DNA of 64,000 bases, from contig JBCAML010000016.1 of the NCBI GenBank assembly GCA_038503075.1, forward strand, positions 1,054,001 to 1,118,000. Reading direction: 5' to 3'. A program made the translations under genes and the position numbers. The DNA is from Gyromitra esculenta. Taxonomy: Eukaryota; Ascomycota; Pezizomycetes; Pezizales; Discinaceae. Below the pieces are notes generated by a model that worked only from the letters and a program-made list of their open reading frames with translations, ran no database searches and was not told the DNA's origin. Below, in pieces: positions 20,038 through 30,648 of this stretch. Within the stretch, counting starts at the first letter, position 1. Each line of letters begins with the position of its first letter.

Positions 20038-23000
20038 TTATAGCTGTGAGCTCCTGCGAACACTAACCAGACCTTTCTTCGGCTTACTCGGATACCTTTG
20101 GTGAAACACGTCCACTGCTCCCGTTTCTTCATGGTACTCCGCAGGTTCCCACGTAGGCAAAGCATATCCCGTCCACTCAACCAAGTATTGAAGTCTTCCC
20201 CGGTGGAGGCGAGAGTCTAATATTTTTTCAATAAGATACTCCTCATGGTCGTTAACCTGGATAGGGGGGGGTGGTGGGATGATTTGGCCAGGGAGTGGGT
20301 CGGTAGGAGCTGCTTTCATTAATGAAACGTGGAATACCGGATGGTACTTCATTGACGTTGGCAGGTCTATTTCATAAGCGTGCGCCGAGATTATCCTCTT
20401 TATAGGGAAGGGGCCACTCCATTTCCAGTCTAACTTCCTCGAATTCCTGGTTGTCATGTATTCGTAAACCGAAGACTCTTTGAACGAAGGAGCAGGGGTA
20501 CGGTGACGATTAGTACTGGTTTCGTGAATATCTTGAGCCGTTCTCATCTGTATTCGGAGGAAGTCTCTAAGTTCTTCCATCTTTAAAGCAAAGAGATTGG
20601 CATCAAGGGTTTGCGGGGAACGGTCGTTGGAGGTAATAGACGTGTCAAAGCGAGGGTGATAGCCGTAATTGGCGAAGAAAGGGGTGGCCTTAGTACTGGC
20701 CGATTCCTGGTTATTGGCAGCAAACTCAGCAATTGGTAACCATTTGACCCAATCATCTTGTTGGTACGAGACATAGCAACGAAGATATTGCTCCATGACA
20801 GCATTGAGGCGCTCAGTTTGACCATCCGTCTCCGGGTGAAAAGACGTTGACATACGAGCGGAAATATTGAGGCGTTGACAGAGGTGTTTCCAAAACTTAG
20901 CGGTGAATTGCGTTCCTCTATCGGAGGTGATAAAGGAAGGTAGTCCATGGAGTTTCCAAACGTTTTGGAGGTAGAGTTCCGCAGTTTGTTCAGCATTGAC
21001 GGTGGTATTACAGGGTATCAAGTGTCGCATTTTTGATAGCCTATCTACTACAACCATTATTGCATCGAACCCATCGGATTCGGGGAGGCCAGTGACAAAA
21101 TCCATTGATAGTTCTTCCCAGGGGCGGTTAGGAATTGGGAGTGGTTTAAGGACGCCGTGGGTACCAAGGGTGTTGGGCTTTGCTCGTCGACAGGTATGGC
21201 AATTTCGGGTATATCGTCCAATATATTCCCTCATTTTCGGCCAATAAAAATACCTAGAGATGAGTTCAAAGGATTTTTCACGTCCTGGATGGCCGGCCGA
21301 GGGGGCATCGTGATATCTTTGTAGGATAAGAATACGGAGAGGGTGGTGATCGGGGACATAGAACTTTTGTCGATATAAAAGGTAGCCATTTTTCTCAGTG
21401 CAATCGCCTAGGGTGATTTCCTTGGATTGTTGTTCGCCATTCTTAAGTGCTAATAGAATTTTTTGTGGGAATGGGTCAGCAATATATCCGTGGTTCATCA
21501 AGGTCTCGAGGGGGGCATCCAATTCAGCGGGTTCGTTTGATAAAGAACCCGAAAACAAACTCAGCTTAGGGTCAAGATTCTTTTCCTTCAAGACTACCTG
21601 ATTTTGGTGTTGTAGCCTTTCATCCCCTTCTTCAGGGAGATCTCCTGATCTCCGAGTCAATGCATCCGGCTTTCCCCCTTGTACTCCTGGTCGATAAGTA
21701 ATCACGAAGTCAAAGCGTGAGAGGTACTCTGCCCATCTGACTTGTCTCCTATTGAGTTGTTTCGTCGTCATGAAGTATTCTAGGTTCTTATGATCGGTGA
21801 TGACGGAGATAGGCAGTTCAGAGCCTTCAAGTTCCGGTCTCCATTCTTCAAAACAGCGAATGATGGCTAGGAGTTCTTTATCGTAGATTTCATAATTACA
21901 TTCGGCTGGCGAGTGTTTTTTGGAAAAGAAAGCCACGGGGTGGAGTACGTTGTTATCGTCGAGCTGAGAAAGAACACCGCCGGAGACGAAGTCAGAAGCA
22001 TCGGATTCGACAAAGATTTTCTTCCGAGGATCGAAGTGGACGAGTACTGGTGCTTTGGTAAAGGCATCTTTGAGTGCTTCGAATGCTAATTCAGCTTCAA
22101 CTGTCCATTCAAAGATAGTGCCTTTTTTAGTAAACGCAGTAAGGGGGGCAGCAAGGCGTGAGAATCCTAAAATAAATCTCCGGTAGAAGTTTGCGAAACC
22201 TAAGAATGCTTGGACATCCTTAACACATTTGGGTCGGTTCCAATCTCGTACGGCCTTGAGCTTGTCCTCGTCCATTTTAATACCTTCAGGAGTAAGGATC
22301 AAACCGAGGTATTTGATTGATTGTACATGGAACTCGCATTTCTCCGGTTTAAGGAGGATGTTGTTAGCTTTGAGGGCGTCTAGAACCTGTCTGACATGCG
22401 CTTTGTGTTCGGTAAGAGTGTCACTATAGATGAGGATATCATCGAGGTATGCTGTGCAGAAGAGGTCTAAATATTCTCGGAGAGAATCATTGACGAAACG
22501 CTGGAAGGTACCAGGGGCATTGGTAAGGCCAAATGGCATCACCATATACTCATACAGGCCATATCGTGTCCGGAAAGCTGTTTTCCACTCTTCTCCTTCG
22601 GCGATACGAATTTGGTGAAAGCCGTCACGGAGGTCAAGCTTTGAGTACCATTGAGCCTTTGCAAGACGGTCTAGGGTTTCTTTGACCAAGGGGGATGTAT
22701 ATCGGTCCTTGACTGTGAGAGCATTAAGACCACGGTAATCGACACAAAGACGGAGAGACCCATCGGGTTTGGCGGCGAAGAGGACTGGAGAACCGGCGGA
22801 GGATGAACTGGCGCGAATAAAGCCTTTCTCCAAATTATCCTCGATGTACTTCTTAAGGACTAAGAGTTCATCTCGTGACATGCCGTAGAGCGGGCCGAAT
22901 GGGGGTTCTTTGCCTTCCTGAAGTATGATGCGATGGTCGTAAGGGCGGCGGGGGGGGAGTCCTTGGGCTTTTGCTTTATCGAACATGTCCAGGTATTCGT

Positions 23001-23697
23001 GATATTCAGCGGGTATTCTCTGTCTCCATTCCTCTTTTGTGGTTTTACTATCGAGGACCTTGTTTATTTCATAGAGAGACATCGAATAGACCTGATTTTC
23101 TACAGCGACGTACGGAAGCGGCGCCAATAAAGGCAGCGTTGAGTTTAGCTGGAGGTGGAATGGCCGTAGCAGAAACGATGGGTTGTTTGGGGGCACAGTG
23201 GGTGGTGCAGAATTCAGAATTGAATTCAATGCTTTTGTTAGCGAATTTTAGATGGATATCGTGGAGATTCATCCATGGAATGCCGAGCACTAGGGGATAA
23301 TGTCCTAGCTTGGTAACGAAAAAAGGGGCTTTCTCGGTGTGTTGTTGAATTGAAAGCTCTAAGTGGCAAAGGTTGGTGATATCTCCCGAGGCAATTGTTC
23401 TGCCGTCAATAACTTCCAATTGGCGAGGGGTTTTAAGGGGAGATAATGGTAGGGAATGGTGACGCACAAAGTTTTCATCAATGAAAGCGAACCCTGAGGC
23501 TCCAGTGTCAAGAAGTGCGTGTGTTTTTATGACTTTATTTTGGTGGGAAAGGCTACATGAAACTACAAAATGTTCCCCATCCAAATTATCCTCCACACAC
23601 ACATCCGACACTGAAAACCCAGAAATAGAGAACGCTGACAAAGGAGAAAAAGGAACCGGAGCAGGGTCACAGGGCGACTCCGGTTGAACTAGTTTAA
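20038..23697 (-). pseudogene. pol of Gypsy3: protease, RT, RNase H, integrase, chromodomain (one frameshift)
   Basis: Pol is entered by -1 frameshift at 23,698-23,692. The protease (LLDTGASGFAF) occupies about 23,500-23,530 and the frame is lost near 23,100, where the sequence differs from Gypsy2 by several small changes. A second frame then runs to 20,038 with RT (YLDD near 22,450), RNase H (ESDASDF), zinc finger (CHTCRRAK), DDE integrase (TSDRGTQF, ETDGQTERLN) and chromodomain (YLVEWTGYALPTWEP). Just before the GPY-like region, FKESSVYEYMTTRNSRK replaces a longer stretch in Gypsy2, so there may also be a small deletion. An otherwise intact source copy may exist elsewhere in the genome. Confidence 0.9.
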
Positions 23698-23698
23698 A
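23654..23698 (-). promoter_or_regulatory. Programmed -1 frameshift signal, gag-pol of Gypsy3
   Basis: Minus strand: heptamer TTTAAAC (23,698-23,692), gag stop TAG (23,691-23,689), then AACCGGAG (23,685-23,678) pairing with CTCCGGTT (23,661-23,654). Compared with Gypsy2, an A-U pair in the stem is a G-C pair here. Confidence 0.85.
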
Positions 23699-24936
23699 GA
23701 CTCAATTGAGTCTGCTGCATCAAAGGCAGGAAAGCGAGGTGGAAGAGGCGGCGGAAAAACAGAGGGAGCTGGAGGTGCGGCGGCGGCATTGGTGACTGCT
23801 CCTCTCATGGCGGGACGTTTGGAGGCGGAGGGGCAATTTGAGAAGATATGTCCTTCCCCGGCGCAGAACAGGCAACGGTTGTTGGTTTGTCTCCAAGATT
23901 TTTCTTCAGGAGACAGTTTTCTTCTTCCGTTCACCTGAACATACCGTTGTTCGGGGGCGGGGCGAGAAGTGGAAGTGCGACCGAAGGAAAGATCCATAGG
24001 GGCAAGTCCTCCAGGGGCGAAGGAGGAAGAGGCGGGGGCGAAGGCAGCGGGGGCAGCGGCAGGGGCAGTGAATTGTCCCATAGTGTTTCGGGCAGCGTTT
24101 TTCTTCTCCTCTCTTCTTGCTCGGATACGGTTATCTAAGCGGAGGAGGAAGGCACAGAGGGAAGTGAAGGTGGTTGGGAAGTCGGCGACGGTTACTACTG
24201 CTTCTTTCAGCTCGTCCGACATGCCGTACTCCAGAGCGTCGTTTTTTGCGGATTCGTCGTAATTGAGCCGTCCCATGATGCGTTGGAAATCGGCAAGATA
24301 AGCGGAAAAATCCCTCTTTCCTTGCCGAAGTTGGTGTAGTTCGCGGCGGGCGGTACCGAGGGGGTCGGGGTCGCCGAAAGCGGTTTCCAAGGCAGTAATC
24401 AGATCGGCGGCGGAGTTCCATGTAGTAGTCCCGTCAGGGAGGACTGAGTGGCGAATCTGTTCGAGGGCGGCTCCCTCGAGGCGGCTGATAGCATACAATA
24501 TCATGTTATTGTTGCTGGAGAATCGGTCGGCGTTAACCGAGAGTTTGGAACGCAATTGTAGGACGAAACCAGGGAGCTTATCGCGAGACCCATTAAATTT
24601 ATCTGGGTCGGGCATCTTGTCCGAGCGGCCTCCTTGATTGGGGGCTGGTGGTGGTGGAGGAGAAGGCGCAGGAGGTGGGGGGGCGACATTGCGGAGGCGG
24701 ACGATTTCTGCCTCTGCGGCTTGCAGTTGGGACTGGCAAGTGTTGAATCTTGCCGTCATGTTGTTTCTTTCTTGTACAGCTTCTTCTAGCTGTAGGTCCG
24801 CATACGTGAGGTTATCGACCCGTTGTTGGTAATGGGAACGAATCTCCTCGTAGGCGGAGGCGAGGTCGGCGTTGGCGGCGGCCTGGAAGTTCTCAAAGGT
24901 TGGGAAAGTCCAGGGGGCGGGGGCGGGGTTGCTCAT
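23689..24936 (-). CDS. gag of Gypsy3, intact
   Basis: 415 residues starting MSNPAPAPW; an upstream in-frame ATG lies inside the LTR and is less likely. An N-terminal helical part (about 15-90) is followed by a proline-rich hinge, then the retrotransposon gag/capsid domain (about 115-275), an alanine/proline linker and one CCHC knuckle (CLFCAGEGHIFSNC, about 360-373). The gene would supply particle protein and RNA packaging. The last sense codons form the slippery site for pol. Unlike Gypsy2 gag it has no internal stop. Confidence 0.9.
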   Translation of the reverse strand: MSNPAPAPWTFPTFENFQAAANADLASAYEEIRSHYQQRVDNLTYADLQLEEAVQERNNMTARFNTCQSQLQAAEAEIVRLRNVAPPPPAPSPPPPPAPNQGGRSDKMPDPDKFNGSRDKLPGFVLQLRSKLSVNADRFSSNNNMILYAISRLEGAALEQIRHSVLPDGTTTWNSAADLITALETAFGDPDPLGTARRELHQLRQGKRDFSAYLADFQRIMGRLNYDESAKNDALEYGMSDELKEAVVTVADFPTTFTSLCAFLLRLDNRIRARREEKKNAARNTMGQFTAPAAAPAAFAPASSSFAPGGLAPMDLSFGRTSTSRPAPEQRYVQVNGRRKLSPEEKSWRQTNNRCLFCAGEGHIFSNCPSASKRPAMRGAVTNAAAAPPAPSVFPPPLPPRFPAFDAADSIESLN

Positions 24937-25005
24937 GGCGGCGTTGAAGGTTTTGTGGCCGCGTAGAAAAGCGGGGTAGAGGGTGTGGATAAGGAAGCAA
25001 CGTAA

Positions 25006-25416
25006 TCTCAAGGGGCGAGGTTTTGTCTTCAAGCTCTCAGGTATCCCCCGAGATGAGCAGTGCTACTTGAAGGTAAAACTAAGCGACAAGAGTGTTTACG
25101 GGATTCCACAGGCTCTACGAAGTGATCAAGTATAGAGGACTTGAGATTTGGAGAAAGCGTGAGGTTATGAGGTATAACCGAGGTTTGTATTGTAAAATAC
25201 AAGAGTGTACTACAGAAGACGTTGCTTAAGGAAAGAGAAAGAAAAGTACAACAAGAGGGGAAATCCCTTCGCTTATATACTCATAATCCACCTCTTCGAT
25301 GACAAACGTATGACTCATTGTAAAGGAAACCACGGGAAACATATCGAACAACCGACAGAACAACACAACAAGATACCTATACCGCTAACCGAACAACACG
25401 ACAACCATCCATGAAA
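25006..25416 (-). repeat. 5' LTR of Gypsy3
   Basis: 411 bp. On the minus strand it runs TTTCATGG ... CCCCTTGAGA and is followed directly by TTACGTTGCTTCC, the self-primer site. Confidence 0.93.
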
Positions 25417-25857
25417 ACTGCTAAGCTATACAATATAATATTGATAGGGCTTGTTCTTTGTCGCTAATGATCAGGAAGAAGATCCTTCTCAACAGTAGAA
25501 CACTGGACTACTTATAGTAGTCAAGCGTTGAATACAAAGGCTATGTAATAACATGAACTAACATGAAGAAATCCCATAGACCCTGAAACGCTTTCCTTCG
25601 CTCCTACCCCTCTCATTATCATATGGGGTGATTGTCGGAATTAACCGGCGACGCAACGTATAAGCGAATCGGGGAAGTGTTGATCAAAAGAGTTGGCCAT
25701 TGATGACACAAGGAAACCAAACATCCAATCCGAATCTTATTAATAATCAACCAAGATTAATAATAACCGACATGGTCGGGGATTGAACGCTAGTCCATAT
25801 ATGTGCATCGTAAGCGAACTCAAGTCGTAACCAACTAAGCTACCAATAGGTATAACA

Positions 25858-26212
25858 CATTATCTGGCCAAAAGTTTCAGTGGAATTGTTTTTGTATTGT
25901 TCCATTCTCTCGTTAAGTTCTGTCCAGGCTGTTGCGAATGTCGAAACATGGTCCTTAAGGGATACGTCGGGAGTGTATTGGAGGAAGCGGGCTGCTGGCG
26001 ATGGAGAGTCTTGTAGTTCTTACATCGAACGTGTCTTGAAGACTTTCGCATGTGGTGTATCAGAGGATGGAGTCATAGCTCCGAAGACTTCTCCGTCGAT
26101 GTTTCGGACTAAGAAAGCTTTGGCCCAGATATTTTTCTTCTTCTATGTTGTTCACTTCGTCGGTCTTTGGCGGTATAGTTGACTTACGTGAGGCGTCGGC
26201 GTCGTAGTATTT
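25858..26212 (-). pseudogene. Copia gag N-terminal segment
   Basis: Minus-strand frame with gag-type text (VSTFATAWTELNERMEQYKN ending TFGQIM). An in-frame TAA lies upstream of LQDSPSPAARFLQYTPDVS. It is bounded by an LTR2 at 26,213 and element E at 25,857. Confidence 0.75.
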
Positions 26213-27012
26213 TCTCAAGGAGCGAGGTTTTCCATCAAGCTCTCAGGTATCCCCCGAGATGAGCAGTGTTTCACGGATTAAGGATTGGGTACGGGGTTAG
26301 GTTTCGGTTCAACGGTTGTGATGGATTTTAGGAGTTGTATAATGTTATTGTATTTCAGTTGTTATCGGTTATTAAGTTTGTTGAGCAAAAGCGGGGTATT
26401 TAAGTGAGGGGTTTTGCTCGTTCTTTGTATTCTTCTTCTTCTTTCTTTAAGCAACATTCTCTTTTACCTTCTATTGTAATTGTTGAATACTATCTCAGTT
26501 CTACCTCAGAACCCTCGCTGTCGCTGTTTACTTCGCCGCACTTATCTCGCCTGGAGATAAAACCCTCGTAGAACTTGTAGAAACATCGTACTCTTTGAAC
26601 GTGTTGTTTACCTCGCTTAAGTAGCACTGCTCACCTTCAGGGATACTGAAGGGCTTATCGAGGAACTCAACCGTGAGACAGTGCTACTTGAATAGAAAAC
26701 TAAGCGATGAGAGTATTCACGAGATTCTACAGGCTCTACACGTGGTTCAAGTAAAGAGGACTTGAGGACAGCGACAGCGTGAGGTTATGAGGTATAACCG
26801 AGGTTTGTATTGTAAAATACAAGAGTGTACGATAGAAGACGTTGTTTAAAGAAAGAAGAAGGAAAAGTACAACAAGAGGGGAAATCCCTTCGCTTATATA
26901 CCTATAATCCATTCCTTCGATGACAAACTCGTGACCCATTGTAATGGAAACCAAAGGAAACGCAACGAATAATCAACATAACACAATATAATACAACAAC
27001 CGCGCATCCCAC
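26213..27012 (-). repeat. LTR2 remnant, interrupted by an LTR1
   Basis: Reverse LTR2 starts TCTCAAGGAGCGAGG at 26,213 and resumes at 26,684 after the inserted LTR1. Its far end (CAACAACCGCGCATCCCA) is diverged from the expected CCATCCATGAAA. It is the last recognisable transposon sequence before the gene half. Confidence 0.82.
26269..26678 (+). repeat. Solo LTR1 nested in LTR2
   Basis: 410 bp, TTTCACGG ... CCGTGAGA, with a perfect and unambiguous duplication CAGTG at 26,264-26,268 and 26,679-26,683. Confidence 0.92.
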
Positions 27013-27145
27013 ATACAGTTAACAAACAACGGCAAGTTCAATAATGAAATATTCGACGTGATAATTCTTTGTGAACATAATCGTGGGTAGTCGGTTTGTG
27101 TAGAAACGAGAATGAACTTTTAGCGTGGGAATGCGTTCGTGCGTA

Positions 27146-27181
<36 letters not shown>

Positions 27182-27191
27182 CAGAGAGAGA
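27146..27191. repeat. (GA)n microsatellite
   Basis: About 46 bp of nearly uninterrupted GA dinucleotides, just beyond the transposon island. Confidence 0.9.
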
Positions 27192-28339
27192 AGGGCGACG
27201 ATTTGATCAAAGTGAGAAGTTCTTTTTATTGCAGGGTATCTTGTTGTTGTGCAGGTTCTTACAGAAGCAAGTGACTTTTTGCTGTGAGATTCTTTTTAAG
27301 TGGAATCTCCTGGGCTCATAACCTTTTGAAAACGTTATAAGATAGTGTAGAGAATAAATGACTATTTTGATGATGATTTTAACTACTAAAATCCCCCGAC
27401 TAAATACTCCTTATTCTTCATTCAACAATCTCGTTACCACAAGGAAATATGCCCGTCGGGCTAATACAAAGTAAATCCTCCGTCGGCCAAACATCCATCC
27501 ACATTACTCAGAATGTACCGCTACAATAGTATTATAGGTGAGAGCACCTTATTCCAACACCATGTTCATAAGAAAGCTTCAAAGAGACAAGGTATCCCAT
27601 AAAAATGTCTAATTTTATTAAAAAAACTGCTTGTGGGAGTGGTTTTTATATAAAGGCATTTAAATATGCCAAGCCAGGGGTATTTGTATAGAATTTGAAT
27701 CCATGACAACAGTTCAGGAGGCTATTAAAAATCAACCAGGTGAATATTGTTATGGATAGTTTAATATGTGTAAATTTAGTGAGTTAAATTCTGTTATCTT
27801 CTATGTTATCTCTTACTAATATGTCCTAGATGCACAAGGCGAAAATGAAAAGATGGGTCAATTTTTGGTGTCAGGACAAGAGGTACACAATGTCACATAC
27901 AAGCAGGAACTAGCAATCTGGTTTACAATCAGTCACTCATTTGAAGTTTCTAGTCAGCTACATGGCTAGTTAGGCTGGACATGATTTATATCCGAGTTAA
28001 ATATAATCTCCTGTATCCTTTGTATGTGATGCAGGCCATTTGAGGCCCAGTATATCATATAATAGAAGCGTACACATGTTTCACAAGCCTCACAAAAAAC
28101 CAGCACCATCAAGCCAGATTTGCCTATTTAAACTCAGGAGACTGCAATAAGATGAATTGGTATGTTGAATTGCATGTCAGAAAAAATCGGAATTTATTTC
28201 TTTGTTGTGGTTGAGTTATTTTAGTTTAGAAAACGGGACCCATATAGGCCCGAAACCCGTGTACGGTTTAAGGGATAACCTGTGTCCGTCACAATCTCCC
28301 ACGAAGTTGATTCTGCGCTTGTGAGACGATATCCAGCTC
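27192..28339. other. Intergenic, no gene recognised
   Basis: AT-rich sequence with no supported gene, LTR or tRNA. It forms the transition from repeat island to gene space and contains the 3' flank of UBA3. Confidence 0.5.
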
Positions 28340-30075
28340 TCAAGAAAATATAACATTCAACCTCAAGCTGAACGGAAGCCCAGGGTCAGTAATGGCAACC
28401 TCTTCACCACTGTCAAGCAGTTCCTTTAGTTTCTTGTCAAGGTTTGGTTTTGTGAGTTCGTTGAGTTGTGGTGGCCCTGCATAATAGAGCTTCCGGCGCT
28501 CAGTCGTGAGAGTGGGCTTCTTAATTTGTCTGAAAATTCCCAGGGTATTTGCATTAGTATATATAATATCCACCGGCATGGAAAGGAGAAGGGGAAGACT
28601 TACACATCCGGCTTCTCTTTCAATCTTTCGATAAATTCATCCAGTGTCCAATCGGGATTTGCGTGAAAGTCCGTTGCCATACTCCCACAAACCGGACAAC
28701 CTTCCTTCATCTCATGCTGAAATGTATGCGTATAGACACCTTCTTCGCCGATGTACATCATATAGTTATTAAGGTACGGATTAGAACCTGTCACGATCTT
28801 CAAGGCCTCGTTGCAGCACGAGGCAGCAACAATAGCGTTCGTAGAGGCGATTGCTGGGATGATGTTTTTCACCACACCCTGGGTCATCGAGTATGTTACA
28901 CCTGAAATATTGAATTCCCGGGCACGTCCAAGAGCCTTTTCGTATAACCATTGAATATGTTCTGGATCGTCGTTGTCGAGCTTTGTATCTATAGTAGTAA
29001 AGTAAGCTTCTAGTTAAACGATCGTGATCGAGGTAATTCTTACCACCCATAATCCGCGGCCATTCCAGGATGCTCGCCCACTCAATACAGTGGGCTGGCT
29101 GACGTGGTATAGACGCAAGCGTGCACATTGGTACCGCAGTCCTCGGGGTAAGCATATCCAACGAGCACTCATAGCAGGAGCTCAAAGTAGGTAAGATAAC
29201 CCTCGACTGTCCCTTAAACCCTACCAACCGCACAGTTTTCAGCACTAAACTTCCCTCCGTCCAGAAATTTATGGCCAACTCACCCTCAGTACCTCCGTCA
29301 ATCAACGGTTTTAAACTCTCTGGATTCTGCGGATCCACCATATCCACCAGCGTAGCATTAATCCACCTTCTTGCCTCCGCGGAATCCAGTCCGCAAATTA
29401 CAAGTTGGAACTGCATGTAGTAGTCCGGACCCTTATCTTGGATTGCACCATAGTAAGGACTGATCTTGACGCCTTTCACACGCTTCATCACAAACCCAGC
29501 TGCCACGGTAGCTTTCGGCTTGCCGACATCAGCCTGGCGAAAGAGGAATTGACGATTAAGGTTGGAAACATCAATCGTGTCTAGACAACAGGACGTCAGC
29601 TATGCCTCTATATAGGGCTAAGGTAGACTATACCCATATCGATAACATGGATATCTTTGAATCCAGACAAAGCCAAGTTTTTCAGGATCTCACACCCTAG
29701 CCCTCCAGCTCCGCTTCAAAAATATTAGTACTGTGTAGTATCCCTCGTGTCCGGAAGCTCATGACAGCGTGCATTCAGGTACCTACATAACCCTGTTATA
29801 TAACCCTCGTTAGCTTCAAGGCAGCAGTAGCAAAAAAACCACAGCATGAGAACAATAGCTCTATTCCAATTCAAGAGAGCGAAGCCCTACAAAATCTTAG
29901 TCTTCTCCAAGAAGTTCCGCTGCTCATCAGGATTATAGTCTTCGTCCGTAAACGGTCCCTTTCGGGCAAGGATTCTATTGAGATGCTTCCTAGAATTTGT
30001 TAGCTACGCAAGCACCATAGCTGCCGGGAGACTCCCGTGAATCCCTTACCATTTCGGGGAATCTGCCACCGTCAT
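28340..30075 (-). CDS. UBA3: NEDD8-activating enzyme E1 catalytic subunit
   Basis: This enzyme adenylates NEDD8/Rub1 and passes it, through a cysteine thioester, to Ubc12 for cullin modification; its partner subunit is Ula1. Eight exons: 30075-30050, 29989-29891, 29792-29787, 29713-29634, 29580-29284, 29220-29044, 28988-28604, 28529-28340 (1,260 nt, 419 aa). The N-terminus reads [20 protein letters not shown]; the Rossmann motif [12 protein letters not shown] is at 41-52. FKGQSRVI leads to zinc ligands SCYEC (185, 188), the catalytic Cys in [10 protein letters not shown] (about 202) and a second zinc pair CPVCG. The C-terminal E2-binding domain ends SLRLNVIFS. Length fits the family. Exon 3 is only 6 nt and completes the nucleotide-binding motif. 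All introns are GT-AG. Confidence 0.95.
29787..29792 (-). other. 6-nt microexon of UBA3
   Basis: GGTTAT on the minus strand, preceded by ...TATAACAG and followed by GTAGGTACC. The downstream intron has a TACTAAT branch point. With it, exons 2-4 spell K-I-L-V-I-G-A-G-G; without it the frame is kept but three conserved residues (L-V-I) collapse to one F. Confidence 0.8.
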
Positions 30076-30648
30076 ATTTGGATACAGCAGGCGCGATGCT
30101 TTGGCGAATATAGATACAGTAGGTAAAGTAGATAGTGTTTGAACCAATAAAGGACGATGTTAGGTCAAGCTTTGGTGGGGCTCGGAGGAGGGTAGAAGGC
30201 CGTGTAACCTACGCCCAGGCCATGTCTTGGCACTCGAGAAGCGGGAAGGCTATTCCCATTCTAGAACTTCGTTTGGGGCATTTAGTGTGTTCAGACAGGC
30301 TGCTACTCACAGTAGGCTCACAATAAAAGCTTCGGTATGGGATTGGTAGGATCCATATATTGGGAAAATTATCGTTACCACGATTTTCTAGAGTACAAGA
30401 TGTATGTATCACACCAAATCAAGCGATAATATATAGAAATTCAGGGGAGAGAGAAAACAGAAACATTTGCACAAATTACCCCGGCTCATCCTAACCAAAA
30501 CTCTACCCCACCAAGGCCTTATTTTTAGTGCAATTTCAAAAGATAAAATTACATAAACGCCCGCCAAACCCTATCCTCAGATTGGTACTTGCAAATGAAC
30601 AAAGCAAAATGTATTTTTTTTTCTATGATGATTGCCTAGCCAGTAAAT
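30076..30648. other. Intergenic between UBA3 start and RAE1 stop
   Basis: Holds the UBA3 promoter and the RAE1 3' flank. A short open frame (30,135-30,326) has no recognisable domain and is not called. Confidence 0.5.

Larger units (their letters stand above)
19615..25416 (-). mobile_element. Gypsy3: young, nearly intact Ty3/gypsy chromovirus
   Basis: 5,802 bp on the minus strand with two 411-bp LTRs that look identical by eye. The flank ACTGCT is repeated at 19,608-19,613 and 25,417-25,422, with one extra C next to the left LTR. Gag is intact; pol has one frameshift near 23,100 and then 1,000 codons without a stop. A polypurine tract (AAGGGAGGGGG on the minus strand) precedes the 3' LTR. 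It is the youngest insertion that can be dated here. Confidence 0.95.
19133..25857 (-). mobile_element. TGT...ACA element E (subfamily I), split by Gypsy3
   Basis: The left part is 19,133-19,613 and the right part 25,417-25,857. The outer duplication is CATGA/CATTA, and removing the element restores the copia gag reading GQIMNKLS. The right part carries the tRNA-like end. Gypsy3 sits at the sequence TATACTGCTAAGC, which is intact in element A. Confidence 0.85.
4693..26212 (-). mobile_element. Ty1/copia element, one copy split into eight blocks by nested insertions
   Basis: Eight minus-strand blocks read in copia order and join at target-site duplications: gag 26212-25858 and 19132-18946, protease 17272-16898, link 16062-15991, GAG-pre-integrase 15030-14869, integrase 14457-13553, linker 12709-12601, reverse transcriptase 5898-4693. 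Removing inserts restores reading frame at several junctions; for example FGQIM at 25,858 continues as NKLSNN at 19,132. About 3.4 kb of copia sequence is spread over 21.5 kb. I found no LTRs for this element, and its RNase H end is missing. It is the oldest layer of the island. Confidence 0.88.
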
